Shown: positions 42,138 through 54,481 of the stretch, piece after piece
Position numbering within the stretch: the stretch's first letter is position 1
Layout of the letters: every line of letters begins with the position of its first letter
Assembly: GCA_020912385.1 (NCBI GenBank)
Contig: CP087215.1
Location: forward strand, 1,860,001 to 1,924,000
Length of the DNA stretch: 64,000 nucleotides
Direction: 5' to 3'
Source: Neofusicoccum parvum
Lineage: Eukaryota > Ascomycota > Dothideomycetes > Botryosphaeriales > Botryosphaeriaceae
The notes under the pieces: generated by a model
Database searches by the model: none
The model's input: the letters and a program-made list of their open reading frames with translations, nothing else
Told to the model about the DNA's origin: nothing
Position numbers and translations under genes: made by a program

Positions 42138-42596
42138 GGCCTATGCTTCACGCGGGAGGGTAGCACGGCAAGGGAGGTGGAAGAGAGACATTCTGGAAAG
42201 CTACGTTGTGGCCGTGCCAGTTAGCGTCGCTTACTCATCGGCGCTATGACGCGCAGCTACTCCAGACGTTTTGGACGCCGACTTCGTCCACAATGAACTT
42301 TGCAATAGTGGAGCAATCCGTGAGAGCGGACTATCCAAAGCCCTTCCATAATTGCGCGGAGCACTCCTGCTTTTGCGTGGAGCCTCGAATTCCCCGTGCG
42401 TGTGCCGTGCGCATGTTTTCTCCCAGTTGGGATTCCGGCCGATCGGCCGATCGGCCGTTCGGGAGTGCATGTCAATACGGTAGTATTGCGCCCTTTGCTC
42501 ACACACTTCCAATATACAGAAGAAAAGCATTTAACATGTTCTTTGATTTAGACTCTCGGGGCACGAATCGTTTCATTTCCACTTCACACCGCAGGG
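42138..42596. promoter_or_regulatory. Divergent promoter, Zn2Cys6 regulator / MFS transporter
   Basis: A 459-bp interval between two divergent start codons, containing a 22-bp palindrome of CGG/CCG half-sites (listed separately). Confidence 0.6.
42436..42457. promoter_or_regulatory. 22-bp perfect palindrome, candidate Zn2Cys6 operator
   Basis: The sequence consists of CGGCCGAT, then CGGCCGAT, then CGGCCG, and equals its own reverse complement. CGG and CCG triplets are the half-sites recognised by zinc-cluster dimers. It sits 140 bp before the MFS start codon and about 300 bp before the regulator's. Confidence 0.55.
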
Positions 42597-44254
42597 ATGG
42601 GCCACAGCAACGTCGAAGCAGACGTCGAGTCAGACATATCCGGCCCAAAGACGCTTTTCCCAGTATCGGACCTGGAAAAAGGCATTGTGGGATGGGACGG
42701 CCAGACCGATCTCAATAACCCGCGGTAAGAGTTGATTGGGAGGAACCTTATTCTTACCTGAGCTAATTGCTGGTAGAAACTTTGCAACCACGAAGAAATG
42801 GATCATCTTCATTTTGCTCAGCTGCATGATAGTCCTCAGGTACAGTATCTCACACGCCACGACAAGAACAAAATCTGACACTTCTTCCATCACAGCTTCC
42901 TCGCATCTTCAATCATAGCCCCGGCAGCTTCCTTCATCGATGCTGAGTTCCACAACAAGTCTTCCACCCTCTCGTCCCTAATCACGACGATCTATGTGCT
43001 GGGATTCATGGTGAGCTGCAAATACCCAAGAATGCCGTCAAAGTGTCCCATCCATCCGCTGATCAATTCAATGACCAGGTTGGCCCTCTTCTCCTCTCCC
43101 CTCTCAGCGAGCTCTACGGCCGTCGTCCGGTATACAACTGCGCCAACGTCTTTTTCACCCTTACCCACATCGGTGCCGCTTTAGCACCGAACATCGGACA
43201 ACTTCTCGCATTCCGGCTGTTGTCTGGTCTCGGAGCCTCCGCGTGTCTCTCCATCGGCGGAGGAGTTTTGGCAGACCTTTTCGATCTCCACGAACGCGGT
43301 GTTCCTAATGCGGTCCTCACACTCGGCTCCATGTTCGGGCCCGTCCTGGGACCTCTGATCGGTGGTATCATCACGGAGCAAGTAGGCTGGAGATGGATAT
43401 TCCGGGTCCTCCTTATCGCATGTGCGGCAGTGACGATCTTCATGTTCGTCTTGCCAGAAACAAACGCACCAATCCTCCTCCAGCGGAAGACTCAGAGACT
43501 GCGGGACGAACTCAACAGACCCGAGCTCCAGAGCGTGTACGACGCCGACAAAGAACCCGCCAAGTCCGGAGCACTCATCGCGCGCGCCGTCCTCCGCCCC
43601 TGGCTCCTCCTCTTCCGCTCGCCGCTCCTCCCGCTCCTCTGCCTCGAAGTCGGCTTCATCTCCGGCCTGCTCTACCTCCTCCTCACCACCACGTCGACCT
43701 TCTTCCGCACCGTCTACGGCTGGTCGCTCTCGACCGCCGGCCTCGCCTACCTGGGCCTCGGCGCCGGCAGCCTGCTCGGCCTGGTGCTCTTCGCCCAAAC
43801 CTCCGACGCCGTCGTGGCGCGGCTGGCCGCGGCCAACGGCAACGCCCACCGCCCCGAGATGCGGCTGGCCATCGCCTTCGTGCCGGCCCTGTTCATCCCC
43901 GTCACGTTCTTCTGGTACGGCTGGTCGACGCGCGCGCGCGCGCACTGGGCCGTCGCCGTGCTCAGCCTGGCGCCGTTCGGCTTCGCGCAGGTCGGGCTCA
44001 ACGCTGCGGCCCAGGCGTACCTGATCGACGCGTCCGGCCCGTATGCCGCGTCGTCGTATGCGTGCGTGACGGCCGTGCGGTGCGTTTTTGGTGCCGTCAT
44101 GCCGCTAGCCGGGCCGAGCTTGTATCGGAACCTTGGGTTGGGGTGGGGGAACTCGTTGCTGGGGTTCGTGAGCCTGGCTATGGTCCCGTTTCCCGTGTTG
44201 ATTTATCGGTATGGGGCGAAGTTGAGGGAGAAGTACCCGTTGGATAAGGCTTGA
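42597..44254 (+). CDS. MFS transporter (DHA1-type drug/polyamine efflux family)
   Basis: Four exons: 42597-42724, 42777-42839, 42896-43010 and 43079-44254; introns 52, 56 and 68 nt. The product is 493 residues. After a ~45-residue cytoplasmic N-terminus (ending WDGQTDLNNPRNF, the usual DHA1 lead-in) there are about 12 hydrophobic segments. The MFS motif A region reads PLSELYGRRPVY at about 110-121, and GPVLGPLIGGIITEQVGWRW is the DHA1-type motif C and following helix. Plasma-membrane proton antiport is the expected mechanism; substrate unknown. The central loop between helices 6 and 7 is long and charged. Divergent from a Zn2Cys6 regulator. Confidence 0.92.
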
Positions 44255-44832
44255 TCATCTGTGCATTGTCGATAAGCTCTGCGAAAAAGTACACTATTTA
44301 TACGAAAACACGAAAAAAAGATATGGATAAAAGAGTATGGTAGACGGAAGAATAAAATATATGAAAATGGATTCATGAGTTACGAGATCGGCTCAAAGGT
44401 CAATATGCGTATGACCTCAAGGCAGTAGAACATTTTATCCAATTAGGGGTCAAACGGTTGAATCAATTAACTGCACTGTTCTACCCGATACTACAACTGC
44501 CCATCAAAATTCCACATGAAAACAAACACAGGGGAGAGAGGGAACATGGAGTAAAGCATCCAAGGCCATTAATAATCCTCGTTATTCTCCTAATTAAATT
44601 CCGCAGAAACTGTGCGATCCCCGAACAACACAGAAATAGCAGCGAGAGCCCTATCCTTCACAAAAGGTCCCACAGCTTCCAAACCCCTCCACCTTGATTC
44701 TTCCCCACTGCTGCACCCCACCACCCATCTACACTTTTACCTTGCCATAACCTACTTTCACCAACCTGACTTCACTCCTCTCCCTCCCATCCCCACCCTT
44801 ATACCGCACCTTATACCCCATAGCCCCCTTCT
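44255..44832. other. Intergenic region downstream of the transporter
   Basis: AT-rich, nothing recognised. Confidence 0.5.
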
Positions 44833-45644
44833 CTAGCCCACCTCACCCTCTCCATCTCCCCGGCATCTCCCCTCGAATCCATCACCCCATTCGCTGCGCT
44901 GCCAACAAGATGTGCCGCCAGCGCGGTGCAGGACGACGGCGCCGTCCAGGCAATCGAGCACGCCCTGCCTACCCCAATACGCCGCTGCGGAGGTGTCAAA
45001 GTGCATGTGGATGTCCAGGTCCGGTGCCGCTGTTGGGTCGATGAACGGAGCATTGGGCTCCCTTGGATGGCAATGGATGGGAGACGATGGCACGGAGTAT
45101 TTGGCAGCTCGCCTTCGGACCGGTCAAGAGTTTCTAGTGAGCCATCCGCTGTATTCAGCCCAACGTACTCTCCGTCTTTGGTGAAGCAGACCGTGGCGGT
45201 ATCGTAAAAAGCCCAGCCAGGGTCTTTGAAACATGCTCGGTGATGTTTTCTTGCTCTGAAGCACTGAATTTGTACACAGCGGAAGGACGGGCATGCGTGA
45301 ACCGGAAAATGTTGAGAGCTGTCATGAGCAGCGGTGCCGTTACAGCACTGCAGAAGTCAATCGCTTGGGTCTGCGTCTGATCAAATTCATCTCCAATGTT
45401 GCTACCACTGAGCATGCCCGCGGGTAGCCGGATTTTTCTCAGATGGAGCACAACCGAACTGCATACAATTCATGAATTCGATCAAGAACAATAAGGTCAG
45501 AGTGTGCAAGTTTCTCCGTCGTCGTTTCGAGGAAATGGCCGGTAAATCCGAGGTATTGCCGTCATCCGGAGGCGTGCTTGCGCGGCCTGGACTGGATACT
45601 GATAACACCAATGTTGTCTCGTGATCGACCATTGTTGGCCCCAT
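44833..45644 (-). pseudogene. Broken reading frame, unidentified protein
   Basis: Protein-like segments occur in successive minus-strand frames. 45644-45402 contains a hydrophobic LLFLIEFMNCMQFG. 45451-45155 contains DEFDQTQTQAIDFCSAVTAP. The sense then appears to continue out of frame after a TTTTT run near 45207 (YDTATVCFTKDGEYVGL). 45093-44833 contains DIHMHFDTSAAAYWGRQG. No consistent splicing joins them, so at least two frameshifts are implied. I do not recognise the family. Confidence 0.4.
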
Positions 45645-48600
45645 GGCCTGATCAAAATACGAAATACGAATCAGAGTTTAAAGAATGATTATGAAATAAT
45701 GGATATCAGCGATAATTCAGCGATTTCAAGCAGATCCTGGTTTTTGTAGTCTTAAGTGCTGGGCTTCTCAGAAAAAGATTTTGAGGGGGGCTATGGTTCA
45801 CCACAATAAGCCATCCCGTCGCAGCTCCATGCAGGAAAGAACTGAAAAAATGACTGCAACGGCCGTAGGGTGGATTTAAGCCGTCGTGATGCAACCGAAG
45901 TCTGTGTTGTAGGAGAGCTGCGCTGCGCTACGTGAGATTTCAGAAAATAAATCTCGGCCCACAGAGCCGCAAGGTCTAGACAGCTGAAGACCTAAAACCT
46001 GTAGATGGGCTTCTTCATGATGCTACCGAGGACCTTGGCGATGGATCCGTACCTCCGTAATTGTGGCCTTCCTTCAGAATTATGTTCTCTTGTGAGGGGC
46101 CTATCATGCTTGGGCGTTCGCAAGGCGGTGAGAGGCTAGATTTATCGAATGGGTCCAATAGCGGTGGGTGCCTGTTTGGCCGATGTTAATAATTGTCTCG
46201 ACAAAGCTACTACAGGTCGCTTTTTCGCCGTGGATATAAGCTTTTCTCAAGTCCGAACTTCTGGAGCACAATCTCCTAATCATAGTCAAAGGGCTCCCGT
46301 GTCTCTAAAACCTGGGAATAATGTAGTGTGTATCCCGGAGGGACAGATCTCACCGCGAACTGGACCCTGACCAGGCTATCTGTGTTGAGGTTCCTTGTCG
46401 TTTCGAAGTCGCATTCCGCACTTCTCGTTCCGCGGAACCCCGCGACATGCGTCCAGAGCCATCTCCACCACACCTCGCGTACTCATGTCGGTGAGGCATG
46501 CAGCCCCTCCACTTGACTCAACAGCTCCACCCTCTTATTGCCAGCAAGCATGCTGCATCCGCACCACTGACCGGTTCCCATACTACCGGAAAGCTGATAT
46601 GAACCGTTGTCAGGCGTTGCAAATCCGTTGAGTATCGTACGGTGAGGGCGTCGGCAGATGTGGTGTCATGGTTCCCATGGTCCGAACAGGCTCCGTCCGG
46701 CGGTGATCCTTGGTTTGTTGAGGGTCCTCAGAACGGATAGTTTGATGCAAAAAGTCCATGGAGATGGCGGTGTCTGAGAAACTCCAGTATGGGGTATTAC
46801 CCCTCACTCCTATTCGATGCCTCGCTGGCCTCCCTTTGGCCCCAATCACTTATCGTCCTTTACCGTTTGCAGCAAGGATACCCCACGGCCGATCCCCAGA
46901 AGACACACGAACATCGAATCCTTGGGCGGCGGGGAGATACGTCAGAGGCGATCCAGCTGGGGGGGCAGCGAGATATGGAGGAGGCGGCGGGTTGTGTCGG
47001 TCATCTTGACGGCCTTCCGGACAGGAGATCAGACGAATAAGAAAAGGCCACGCCGTGATGTCAGAGGAATGGCAGCAAACGAAAACTTTTCACCAAGAGT
47101 CGTGATGCGGAAAATGGTCTCCGACAGCTCACTGTCCTGACTCACCTTCTCCAGTGGAGGCACCAGTTCTGATTCAACATCTGCCCCTCACGCCAGTATT
47201 GTGGAGGCCAGAGATGTGCTTCGGGCATAAGAGGTCGGTTGTGCTATGCCCGGGCATAGAAACTTGTGGGCAAGCAGCTGCTGTTGTGCTGGCACTGATG
47301 TGCATCCACTGTCCAGCCACATGATCATTGATCACCACGCAGCCGCCGAGTTCCATGCGTCCCCAGACACACAGACTGAGAAGTTATCAGAGCTTCCGAC
47401 TCTTTCTGACTCGAGAAGATGCAGCTTATCGGGACTCCATGAGGAGGATCACCCTTGCGATATCGGCCAATGTTCATCAGCAACTAGAGACAATAGTCGA
47501 GGGCTCGCAAAGATGACAGCGTCGGCTGATGGGGAGTAATTGAGACAGACAGACGTAAGACCAACCTCAAAGGGTAGCGATTGGTAACAGTTTGGGAAAG
47601 AAATTTGCTAGCACGGACTTAAGGGCGGAAAATTTAAGCATATCACGAGCTGATGGGAAGACTTATGCAGGGATTGCCATTACTTGCAGAGCGGTGTGCA
47701 GCATCAGCCTCACTGATGTGCAACTGGTTCACAGCACCCCAACGCAAAGAGACTGGGCAATGCTTACCGGCTCGCAAGCTCCAACCGGCACACCATCCCT
47801 TGGGGCGCGGAGTAGCATGCCATTATTTCAGCGGTCAGGGAGAAAGTGCCGGAGAAAGTGCCGGCCTATCAGCGCCGTGGTTCGGCTCTCGCCTGTGACA
47901 CTATCGGGTGACTTGCTCCGCACAGGAACCAGATCGGAGACATCTTCGGGAGGGGCGAGGGACAGGCGCGCAGATGCATGGAATATTCAGCCGGCCGGGC
48001 CGAGCCTTAGCCAGATTCGTGTCGGCTATCGAATTTCAACCTCGCTCGGAGCAGAAGACAAGAAGGCTGGCCGAGGCATGCGCCCAAGGATCCCATCGCA
48101 TCTCCGCAGGGATGTGGGCGGGCAACGACGGTCCTGGATGGCGTGCGGGGACGTCAGCGAGACCGTGGTTGCGAGTCGAATGATCACCCCGCAAAAGCTG
48201 ATGGGATCTTGACGCAGAGGACCCTCGCCGGAAGCTGGCACGGGTGTCTCGCTGCGGAGAGACTGGCTCACGTCACGGTGGTGTGACACCGCCGGGAGGG
48301 CGAAAACGGCAATCGAGGCGCGCCCCAGCCGGCCACACGACGCACGGCAGCGCAGCAGGACAGCTCTCCGGACCCGGGGCCTGGAAGGGTGTTCGAGAAG
48401 GCGAGGCGTGACGCAAACATCTCCACGATCTCGAATGTTCGGCCTCCCGGCGACGTCAGCCAGGGCCGAGAGCCGCATCGGGCGCCAAGCGGGAGGCGAA
48501 CAAAGGGACTGGGTGCCCTTCCCCAGATGACGATCTCCGCCGACTTGGGGCGGATCCTCAGGCCCAGCGATGTGCCGCGTCCTGAAGCGGCAAAAAACGC

Positions 48601-50647
48601 ATTCCGGTGGCGCTCGGCGCCGGCTCGCACTGGCGGGCGTGGCGGGCGCGGCGGGTGAGGCGCGCAGCTGCACGTGTCTGGACGCGCCTGGCGTGAGCCT
48701 GCGCGCTTCACTCGGCCGAAGAGGGCAGACGCGCAGGTTGGGGAAGGGTGGAGTGGAGTCTGGTGGTTGGGCGTGCGCTTCCGCTTCTCGCAGCGAAGGC
48801 CGCTGGGGCGCGGCGAAACGGAGAAAATGCCGCTCCACCGCGCTGCGCTTGGATGGCATGCGGGCTCCGGGTCGGAAATCGCTCGGGCAGACGCACGACG
48901 TCGAGACGGGCTGCGCAGCCGGCGGGCGGCTTTGGGTCGACTAGAGGCCTCGCTCCGACGGCCACCGCGATGGCCTGGGATGGCGCGACGGAGCGGAAAT
49001 GTCAGTCGATGTTTTTCTCCACAAATGGCGCGGCGCATCGGAGGGGGCCTGCGCGAATCTGCTCAACGGCCTGCTGGAGCCCCGGACGGCGGTGGCGGCG
49101 TACCTTGCAGCAGCGCTGTGCGACGCCGCGGCTTCCGGCTTCCGGCCTGGCTGCGCCACAGGGCGGCGAGGGCGATGGCAGCCGCGCGGGCAGGCGTGGT
49201 GTTGAGGCGCGCGACCCGGCTTCGCCCGACGCGCGCCTGAGGGTCCCCAGGACGCCTGCTGGAGGCGGATCTCGGTGATAGGGAAAGTACCGGTTACATC
49301 TGATCCAAACCACTAGCTCAAGCGGGGGCTCCACTAGTCAAGCACGAGCAAATGCGGCACTGTGGAGATAACGACAGCTTGCAACAGTGCAGCCTCGTCC
49401 GGATCGAGGTGCGCCCGTTTCTCCCCTGCCGTGCGACTCCAGCGCGCTGCGAGGAAAGGGGCGCGCTCTTCTCTCTGACGCGGCCGCCGTCTGGTTGCAC
49501 GCGTCCTATTTTCGTCGGCCCCGGTCGCCCATCCCGCAGCGCGGCGGGAGCCAGCCGGGTTGGGAAGGCGGCCCCCCACAGTCGCAACCTCGCACCGCCG
49601 AAGCCACGATGGCTGGACGGCTGGCCGGCTGGCCAGCGTCGCCGCTCCAGGCGATCGCTGCTGCAGCTGCGTCGAAGCTGCTTCCCCGAGACAGGGGACC
49701 GCCACGCCTGCGTGCAGAACGGGCAATGCTGCCGGGCGTCGGCTGCATTGCGCCAGCGCTCGCAGGGACCTGATACGCAGGGACGCAGGGACGCAGATCA
49801 AAATTATTTCCAGAAGCGCCATGGCTCCCCGTTAGCAAATAATACACGGCAATAATGGCGGTGCTGTATAGACGGCGATAGCACACGGCACCGCCTGCCT
49901 GCCAGCACCCGGCGTTTGCCCGCGTGGCCACCGCACCGCACCGCACCGCATGCCACTGCGACTGTGACATCGGACGGAGGTTGAGCGGCTGCCGCTGGCC
50001 TCACCGACTGTTGCCCGCTGAGCGCAGCCGTGTTATATTTGGCTGCTGCAGAAATCCTTCGCCCGCCGCTGAAGTGAGCGCCGTCCAATATCAACATCAG
50101 ACGCGCTGCGCCTCAGCTTCACAGCGTCAGCACCGTTCCTCTCGCCGGCCTGCGCCCTCCAGTACCCCAGTGCACTCCAGGTTTGCGGTGTCGCAGCCCG
50201 CCTCCAGCCCCCCGCACATTCCATCTCCTGAGCCCTCTCCTGCCGTGCGACCGCCCCGGATGTTGGTAGTGAAGTTTCATTGGACCCGCACCCCCAGCGT
50301 CTTCACATGTGCCTGTGGTTTCGTGCATGCTGTGCGATTCGTCATCCAAACGCAGTGGCTCTGGCCATTCCCCAGCTCCTGGCCGTCCGGACGCGGGAGA
50401 TGCCCAGAAACGCGCGCGTCGTCAAGCTTCCGCCGCGATATTGGACGAGCCGCGGGCTAATTGCTGCGTCTGCGTGCCACGGGCGAGCCTGAGCTGAGTC
50501 CCGCGCGCCCTAGGCGCCAGCGCGAGGCAGCCGCAGCGTGAGGCGGGCGCTGGCGGAGGGCGATGAAGCGTCTCGTCGTCGCCCGCAACCCCGGATCTGC
50601 AGCATCACTGCCGTCTCGGTCTAGCAGAACGCGGAGATTCTTTCAGG

Positions 50648-50691
50648 CGGCGGCGGCTGCTGCTGCGCTGCTGCTGCTGCTGCTGCTGCTC
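50648..50691. repeat. GCG/CTG trinucleotide tract
   Basis: A run of GGC units followed by CTG units, non-coding in any defended gene. Confidence 0.85.
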
Positions 50692-51149
50692 CTCGCATTC
50701 CGCGGCGGGCGGCGCTTATCTCTGGCACGCGCTGCCACCTGATGGGCTCCGGGCGCGCCTGATCGAAGCCGATGGCAGCATGACCGATAAGGTGCGAGCG
50801 TGGACAGCATCGCGAGAAGTAACGCGCGCAAGCTCAACGGGGACGGCCGGCGCCATTTGTCATCTGTCTTGCGCTGCCATCAGCTGAAAATTTGTCGAGC
50901 TGTTACGTCGGCCGTGCCGGTGGGCGAAACGCATCTCCACAATTCCACCCTGCGTGGATTCCGCCGGGCACTCTCGCTGCCCTCGGCCTCGGAGCGTGCG
51001 GTGCCCTCGCGCACGCCGACGCTATGCCCAGCGCACCGCCGCGCGCAGCGCCTCATGGGCGGCCGCTCGCCGCCGCCGCTCGCCCGCCGCTGGCCTGGCG
51101 GCCGGCGCTTGAGGCGCAAAAAGCAGCACCGAAATAAAGCCTTGGTAGG

Positions 51150-51517
51150 CCCCAGCCCCAGGCCAGCGAAAGTCCCCACAGCCGCTTGAGCGCGCGGCCC
51201 CCTGTTCCATCTGACCAGCGCTATCAGCCCCAGCACCCCTTCGCGCCCCAGCCCGCGCAGAAAATTCCTCCCTCCCGGCTCGACTGTTCGGGCTTGGCGC
51301 CGCTCCTGCTTTTCCGGCTGATCCTCGTCGACTGCGCAGCACCCGGCTCCTCGTTCCCCACGTTTCCTCTGCCTGCGCTGCGTCACCCGCGGCTCACCCG
51401 AGCGCGCTCTTATAAGATTTTCGTCCGCCCCTCCCATCCCTTCTCCGGTTTTCGCTCGCCTTACCTTCCCGCATCCCCAAGCCCTCCACCACAAAACCAC
51501 CACGCATCCCGCCCCAG
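51150..51517 (-). promoter_or_regulatory. Cluster of five CreA-type sites upstream of creA
   Basis: Five exact CTGGGG hexamers (read on the minus strand; CCCCAG on plus) at 51150-51155, 51156-51161, 51228-51233, 51246-51251 and 51512-51517. This is one of the SYGGRG variants bound by CreA/Cre1, and the first two are directly adjacent. creA autoregulation is known in Aspergillus and Trichoderma; occupancy here is inferred. Confidence 0.45.
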
Positions 51518-51539
51518 GACTCGCGGTGCCGTCTGTCAC

Positions 51540-52799
51540 ATGCACCCGTCAACCTCTGCAGTAGATTTCAAAAATCTGCTGAACCCCGAATCGAACGACC
51601 AAGCCTCCGCCGCCTCCACCCAGCCCGCCCAGAGCTCCCCGATGGCCGCTGCCACCGTCCAACCCGTCGGCCTCATGGGCTCCATGCTTCAGAACGCGCA
51701 GCCTCACCAGGACGACCACCGGCAGGACCTGCCGCGTCCCTACAAGTGCCCGCTCTGCGACAAGGCCTTCCACCGCCTGGAGCACCAGACCAGGCACATC
51801 CGCACCCACACCGGCGAGAAGCCGCACGCCTGCCAGTTCCCCGGCTGCACCAAGCGCTTCTCGCGCTCCGACGAGCTCACCCGCCACTCGCGGATACACA
51901 ACAACCCCAACTCCCGGAGAGGCAACAAGCAGCATGCCGCCGCCGTTGCCGCCGCCCAGGCCGTCGCCAGCGCCGGCATGCTGGACAGCGCCCAGATCTC
52001 GCACATGATGCCTCCGCCCTCGAAGCCCATCTCCCGCTCCGCGCCCGGCTCGAACCTGGGCTCCCCCAACGTCTCCCCGCCGCACTCGTACTCCAGCTAC
52101 TCGAACCTCCCGGGCCTGGCCGCGTACAACCGCTCGAATCCGACCAGCTCCATGGGCATCCTCGCCACGGCCGCCTCCCAGGTCGAGCAGCAGCAGCAGC
52201 ACAACGCGCCCCAGTTCCCCTCGAGACAGGCCCACCACTACTCGCACCAGCACTACAGCAACGGCCGCCTGCCGGGCGTGACGGGCCTGGCCGCCTACGC
52301 TTACTCGTCCCAGCCAATGTCGCGCTCGCACTCGCACGAGGAGGACGATCAGTACGCCCACCGCATGACAAAGAAGTCGCGCCCTGGCTCTCCCCTGTCG
52401 ACCGCGCCGCCCTCGCCGACCTTCTCACATGACTCGTATTCCCCCACGCCTGACCACACGCCTCTCGCTACCCCTGCGCACTCCCCGCGACTACGCCCGC
52501 ACGGGCTGCACGACGTGCAGCTTCCTCACATCCGTCACCTCTCGCTTCAGCACGTCCCTGCCCTTGCCCCGATGGAGCCCTCCGCGAACGGCGAGGCTCC
52601 GTACATCCCGAGCCAGACTGGCGGTCTCCGGATAGGTGACATCATCTCCAGGCAGGATGGCTCGCAACGGAAACTGCCCGTTCCGCCCGCACCGAAAGTC
52701 GCAGTCCAGGACCTGTTGAATGCCGGCAGCGGATTCTCGTCCGGCAGCAACTCTGCGACTGGGTCGGTCGCCGGTAACGACCTCGGCGACCGCTATTAA
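51540..52799 (+). CDS. creA: Carbon catabolite repressor CreA/Cre1
   Basis: A 419-residue single exon. Two C2H2 zinc fingers at about 68-90 ([23 protein letters not shown]) and 96-120 ([25 protein letters not shown]) are of the CreA/Mig1 type that binds SYGGRG; the [13 protein letters not shown] linker is characteristic. After the fingers come an Ala-rich stretch ([12 protein letters not shown]), Ser/Pro/His-rich central sequence with a short Gln run, an acidic [17 protein letters not shown] repression-region block and a conserved C-terminus ([16 protein letters not shown]). It represses genes for alternative carbon use when glucose is present, in the nucleus. The frame is open upstream to 51186, but the [16 protein letters not shown] start matches the family. 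Length matches fungal CreA (about 410-430). Confidence 0.96.
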   Translation: MHPSTSAVDFKNLLNPESNDQASAASTQPAQSSPMAAATVQPVGLMGSMLQNAQPHQDDHRQDLPRPYKCPLCDKAFHRLEHQTRHIRTHTGEKPHACQFPGCTKRFSRSDELTRHSRIHNNPNSRRGNKQHAAAVAAAQAVASAGMLDSAQISHMMPPPSKPISRSAPGSNLGSPNVSPPHSYSSYSNLPGLAAYNRSNPTSSMGILATAASQVEQQQQHNAPQFPSRQAHHYSHQHYSNGRLPGVTGLAAYAYSSQPMSRSHSHEEDDQYAHRMTKKSRPGSPLSTAPPSPTFSHDSYSPTPDHTPLATPAHSPRLRPHGLHDVQLPHIRHLSLQHVPALAPMEPSANGEAPYIPSQTGGLRIGDIISRQDGSQRKLPVPPAPKVAVQDLLNAGSGFSSGSNSATGSVAGNDLGDRY

Positions 52800-54464
52800 G
52801 CCACCAACATCAAATGCATGACACTGGGCGTTTTGGTTTGGTACGACCTTTTTCGGCTGCGCTTAGCGAATTTCAGCGTTTCTGGGTTATAGACGGGAAT
52901 GGGGCAAGAGATGCACGTCTCAACGGCATCCTACGGCGAAATATTGGTCACGCTTACTCTTCACTCTTAATAGCCGATCAGCGCTATCGTTTTCTTTTTC
53001 TCTGTCGATTGTTTTATCGCTATCGCTTGTTGATTTTATATAGACTGGACCGGTGTTTGCGGGTGTCAACGCAAGGCTCAATCATACCCCCTCCGCGGTC
53101 ATGGTAGACTCGCACGATGTATATTTCCTACAGTTTGTTGTTTTCGGGCTATGGAGGAGGACAGACGATGTCTCTCCGGAGCGACGGATTGATTATGCTC
53201 GGCAGCTTTGATAGAATTACCTGTCCGGAGAAGGCACTCTACTCCCCTAATTCAAAAGTCGCGGATTTGATTTCAGCTCTGGACCCTCACTCGTATCATG
53301 CGTGCCGCTGCAGGTGAGAAAATTAATCCGGCGTGCTCCCAAGCAGCAGCTCGCGGATGTTGTGCGTGCGTGTGACGTGATCGCGTCCGCATCTGATGCA
53401 GCCACACAGGGAAAAGGCCCACGGCGATCAGACGGCGGGCTGTAACACGGGCTATGCGGATTCGAGCCATTCCATCCACCGGAGCTGCGTGGAGATCGAA
53501 AGATCGAGCTGAAGCGAGAGGCGGAGAGAAAGAGCGAGCGAGGTGCCTCTCTCGAGTCTCAGACAACCATCGAATGATGACACGGCCGCGTGCTGGCACA
53601 CAGGCGCAGGCGGCCACGCACACAACCCCGGACCCCGGACTCTGGCCCTTTCTTTCCCTTTCCCCCCAACCCGAACCGCAAGCACGCATCCATGGATGCG
53701 AGGGTGATCTTCACCGCGCCATCCCGCTCTCTCCGCACCGGCGCCTCACATGGCCGCGCCTAGCTGCCCACCCATCTGCCCTCCTTCTCCACATTTCGGG
53801 GCAGCGCGCGGGTTGCCCCATGGGTGCAATTTAGGGGAGTGAGATCTCACTAGCGGAAATAAGTTTCCCGGACGCACACCCTACTCATCACTCGTGTCTC
53901 TCACATCCCCCCAAAAGCTGAAACCACGACACCCTTCTAGATCGGCTAGAGCAGCACCTAATCAACCGGCCACGTCGCCGAGCAGCCCGCCCGGCCCCCA
54001 GGAGGAAAAAGCTTACACTCCGCCCAAACAGAAACGAATGGTGCGGATGGAGTCGGCAACCACAGGTTGCATCCTTCCTCCCATCCTTTCCAACCCTTCC
54101 CTCGGCCTCGTCGCGAAGCCCGCGCCTTTCGCCCCACGGTTCGAGAAAGCTTCCGGCATCCCTCCCTCCCTTGCCATGCGCCTCCCCCCCCCTATTACCA
54201 TCACGCAGAGCTCACAGTTCCGTTCGGAATGCAGTTCCGCGCGGCCGGTCAGATGCCCGTGGCTCGGCGAAGTCTAACACGACGGCACAGGTCCAATCCG
54301 CGGGGAAGGTTTTCCCCCAGGGAGCACCTTAGATTATCTTTTTTCCCCCCCTCCCCCACCATTATTTTACCCCAGGATTTCTTCGCCCTTCCCTCGGCGT
54401 TCTATTTTGACTTCCCCACATGCATGGGGGGGAAGGGGCAACCAATCTGCCGTTCCCGGGCCGA

Positions 54465-54481
54465 GGGATGGATGGATGGAT
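54465..54481. repeat. GGAT microsatellite
   Basis: Four tandem GGAT units. Confidence 0.85.

Larger units (their letters stand above)
45645..51539. other. Gene-poor region upstream of creA
   Basis: About 5.9 kb without a gene I can defend. 45.6-47.6 kb is of average composition with scattered stops. From about 48.2 kb the DNA turns GC-rich and frames stay open on both strands simultaneously, which is composition rather than coding. It contains a CTG/GCC tract at 50648-50691 and the creA promoter. Confidence 0.5.

Noticed and set aside
30285..44254. Secondary-metabolite biosynthetic cluster
   Set aside because: No polyketide synthase, peptide synthetase, terpene synthase or similar backbone enzyme; only an oxygenase, regulators and a pump.
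48026..49278. Overlapping frames of 160-280 codons on both strands
   Set aside because: Same compositional effect; no motif on either strand.
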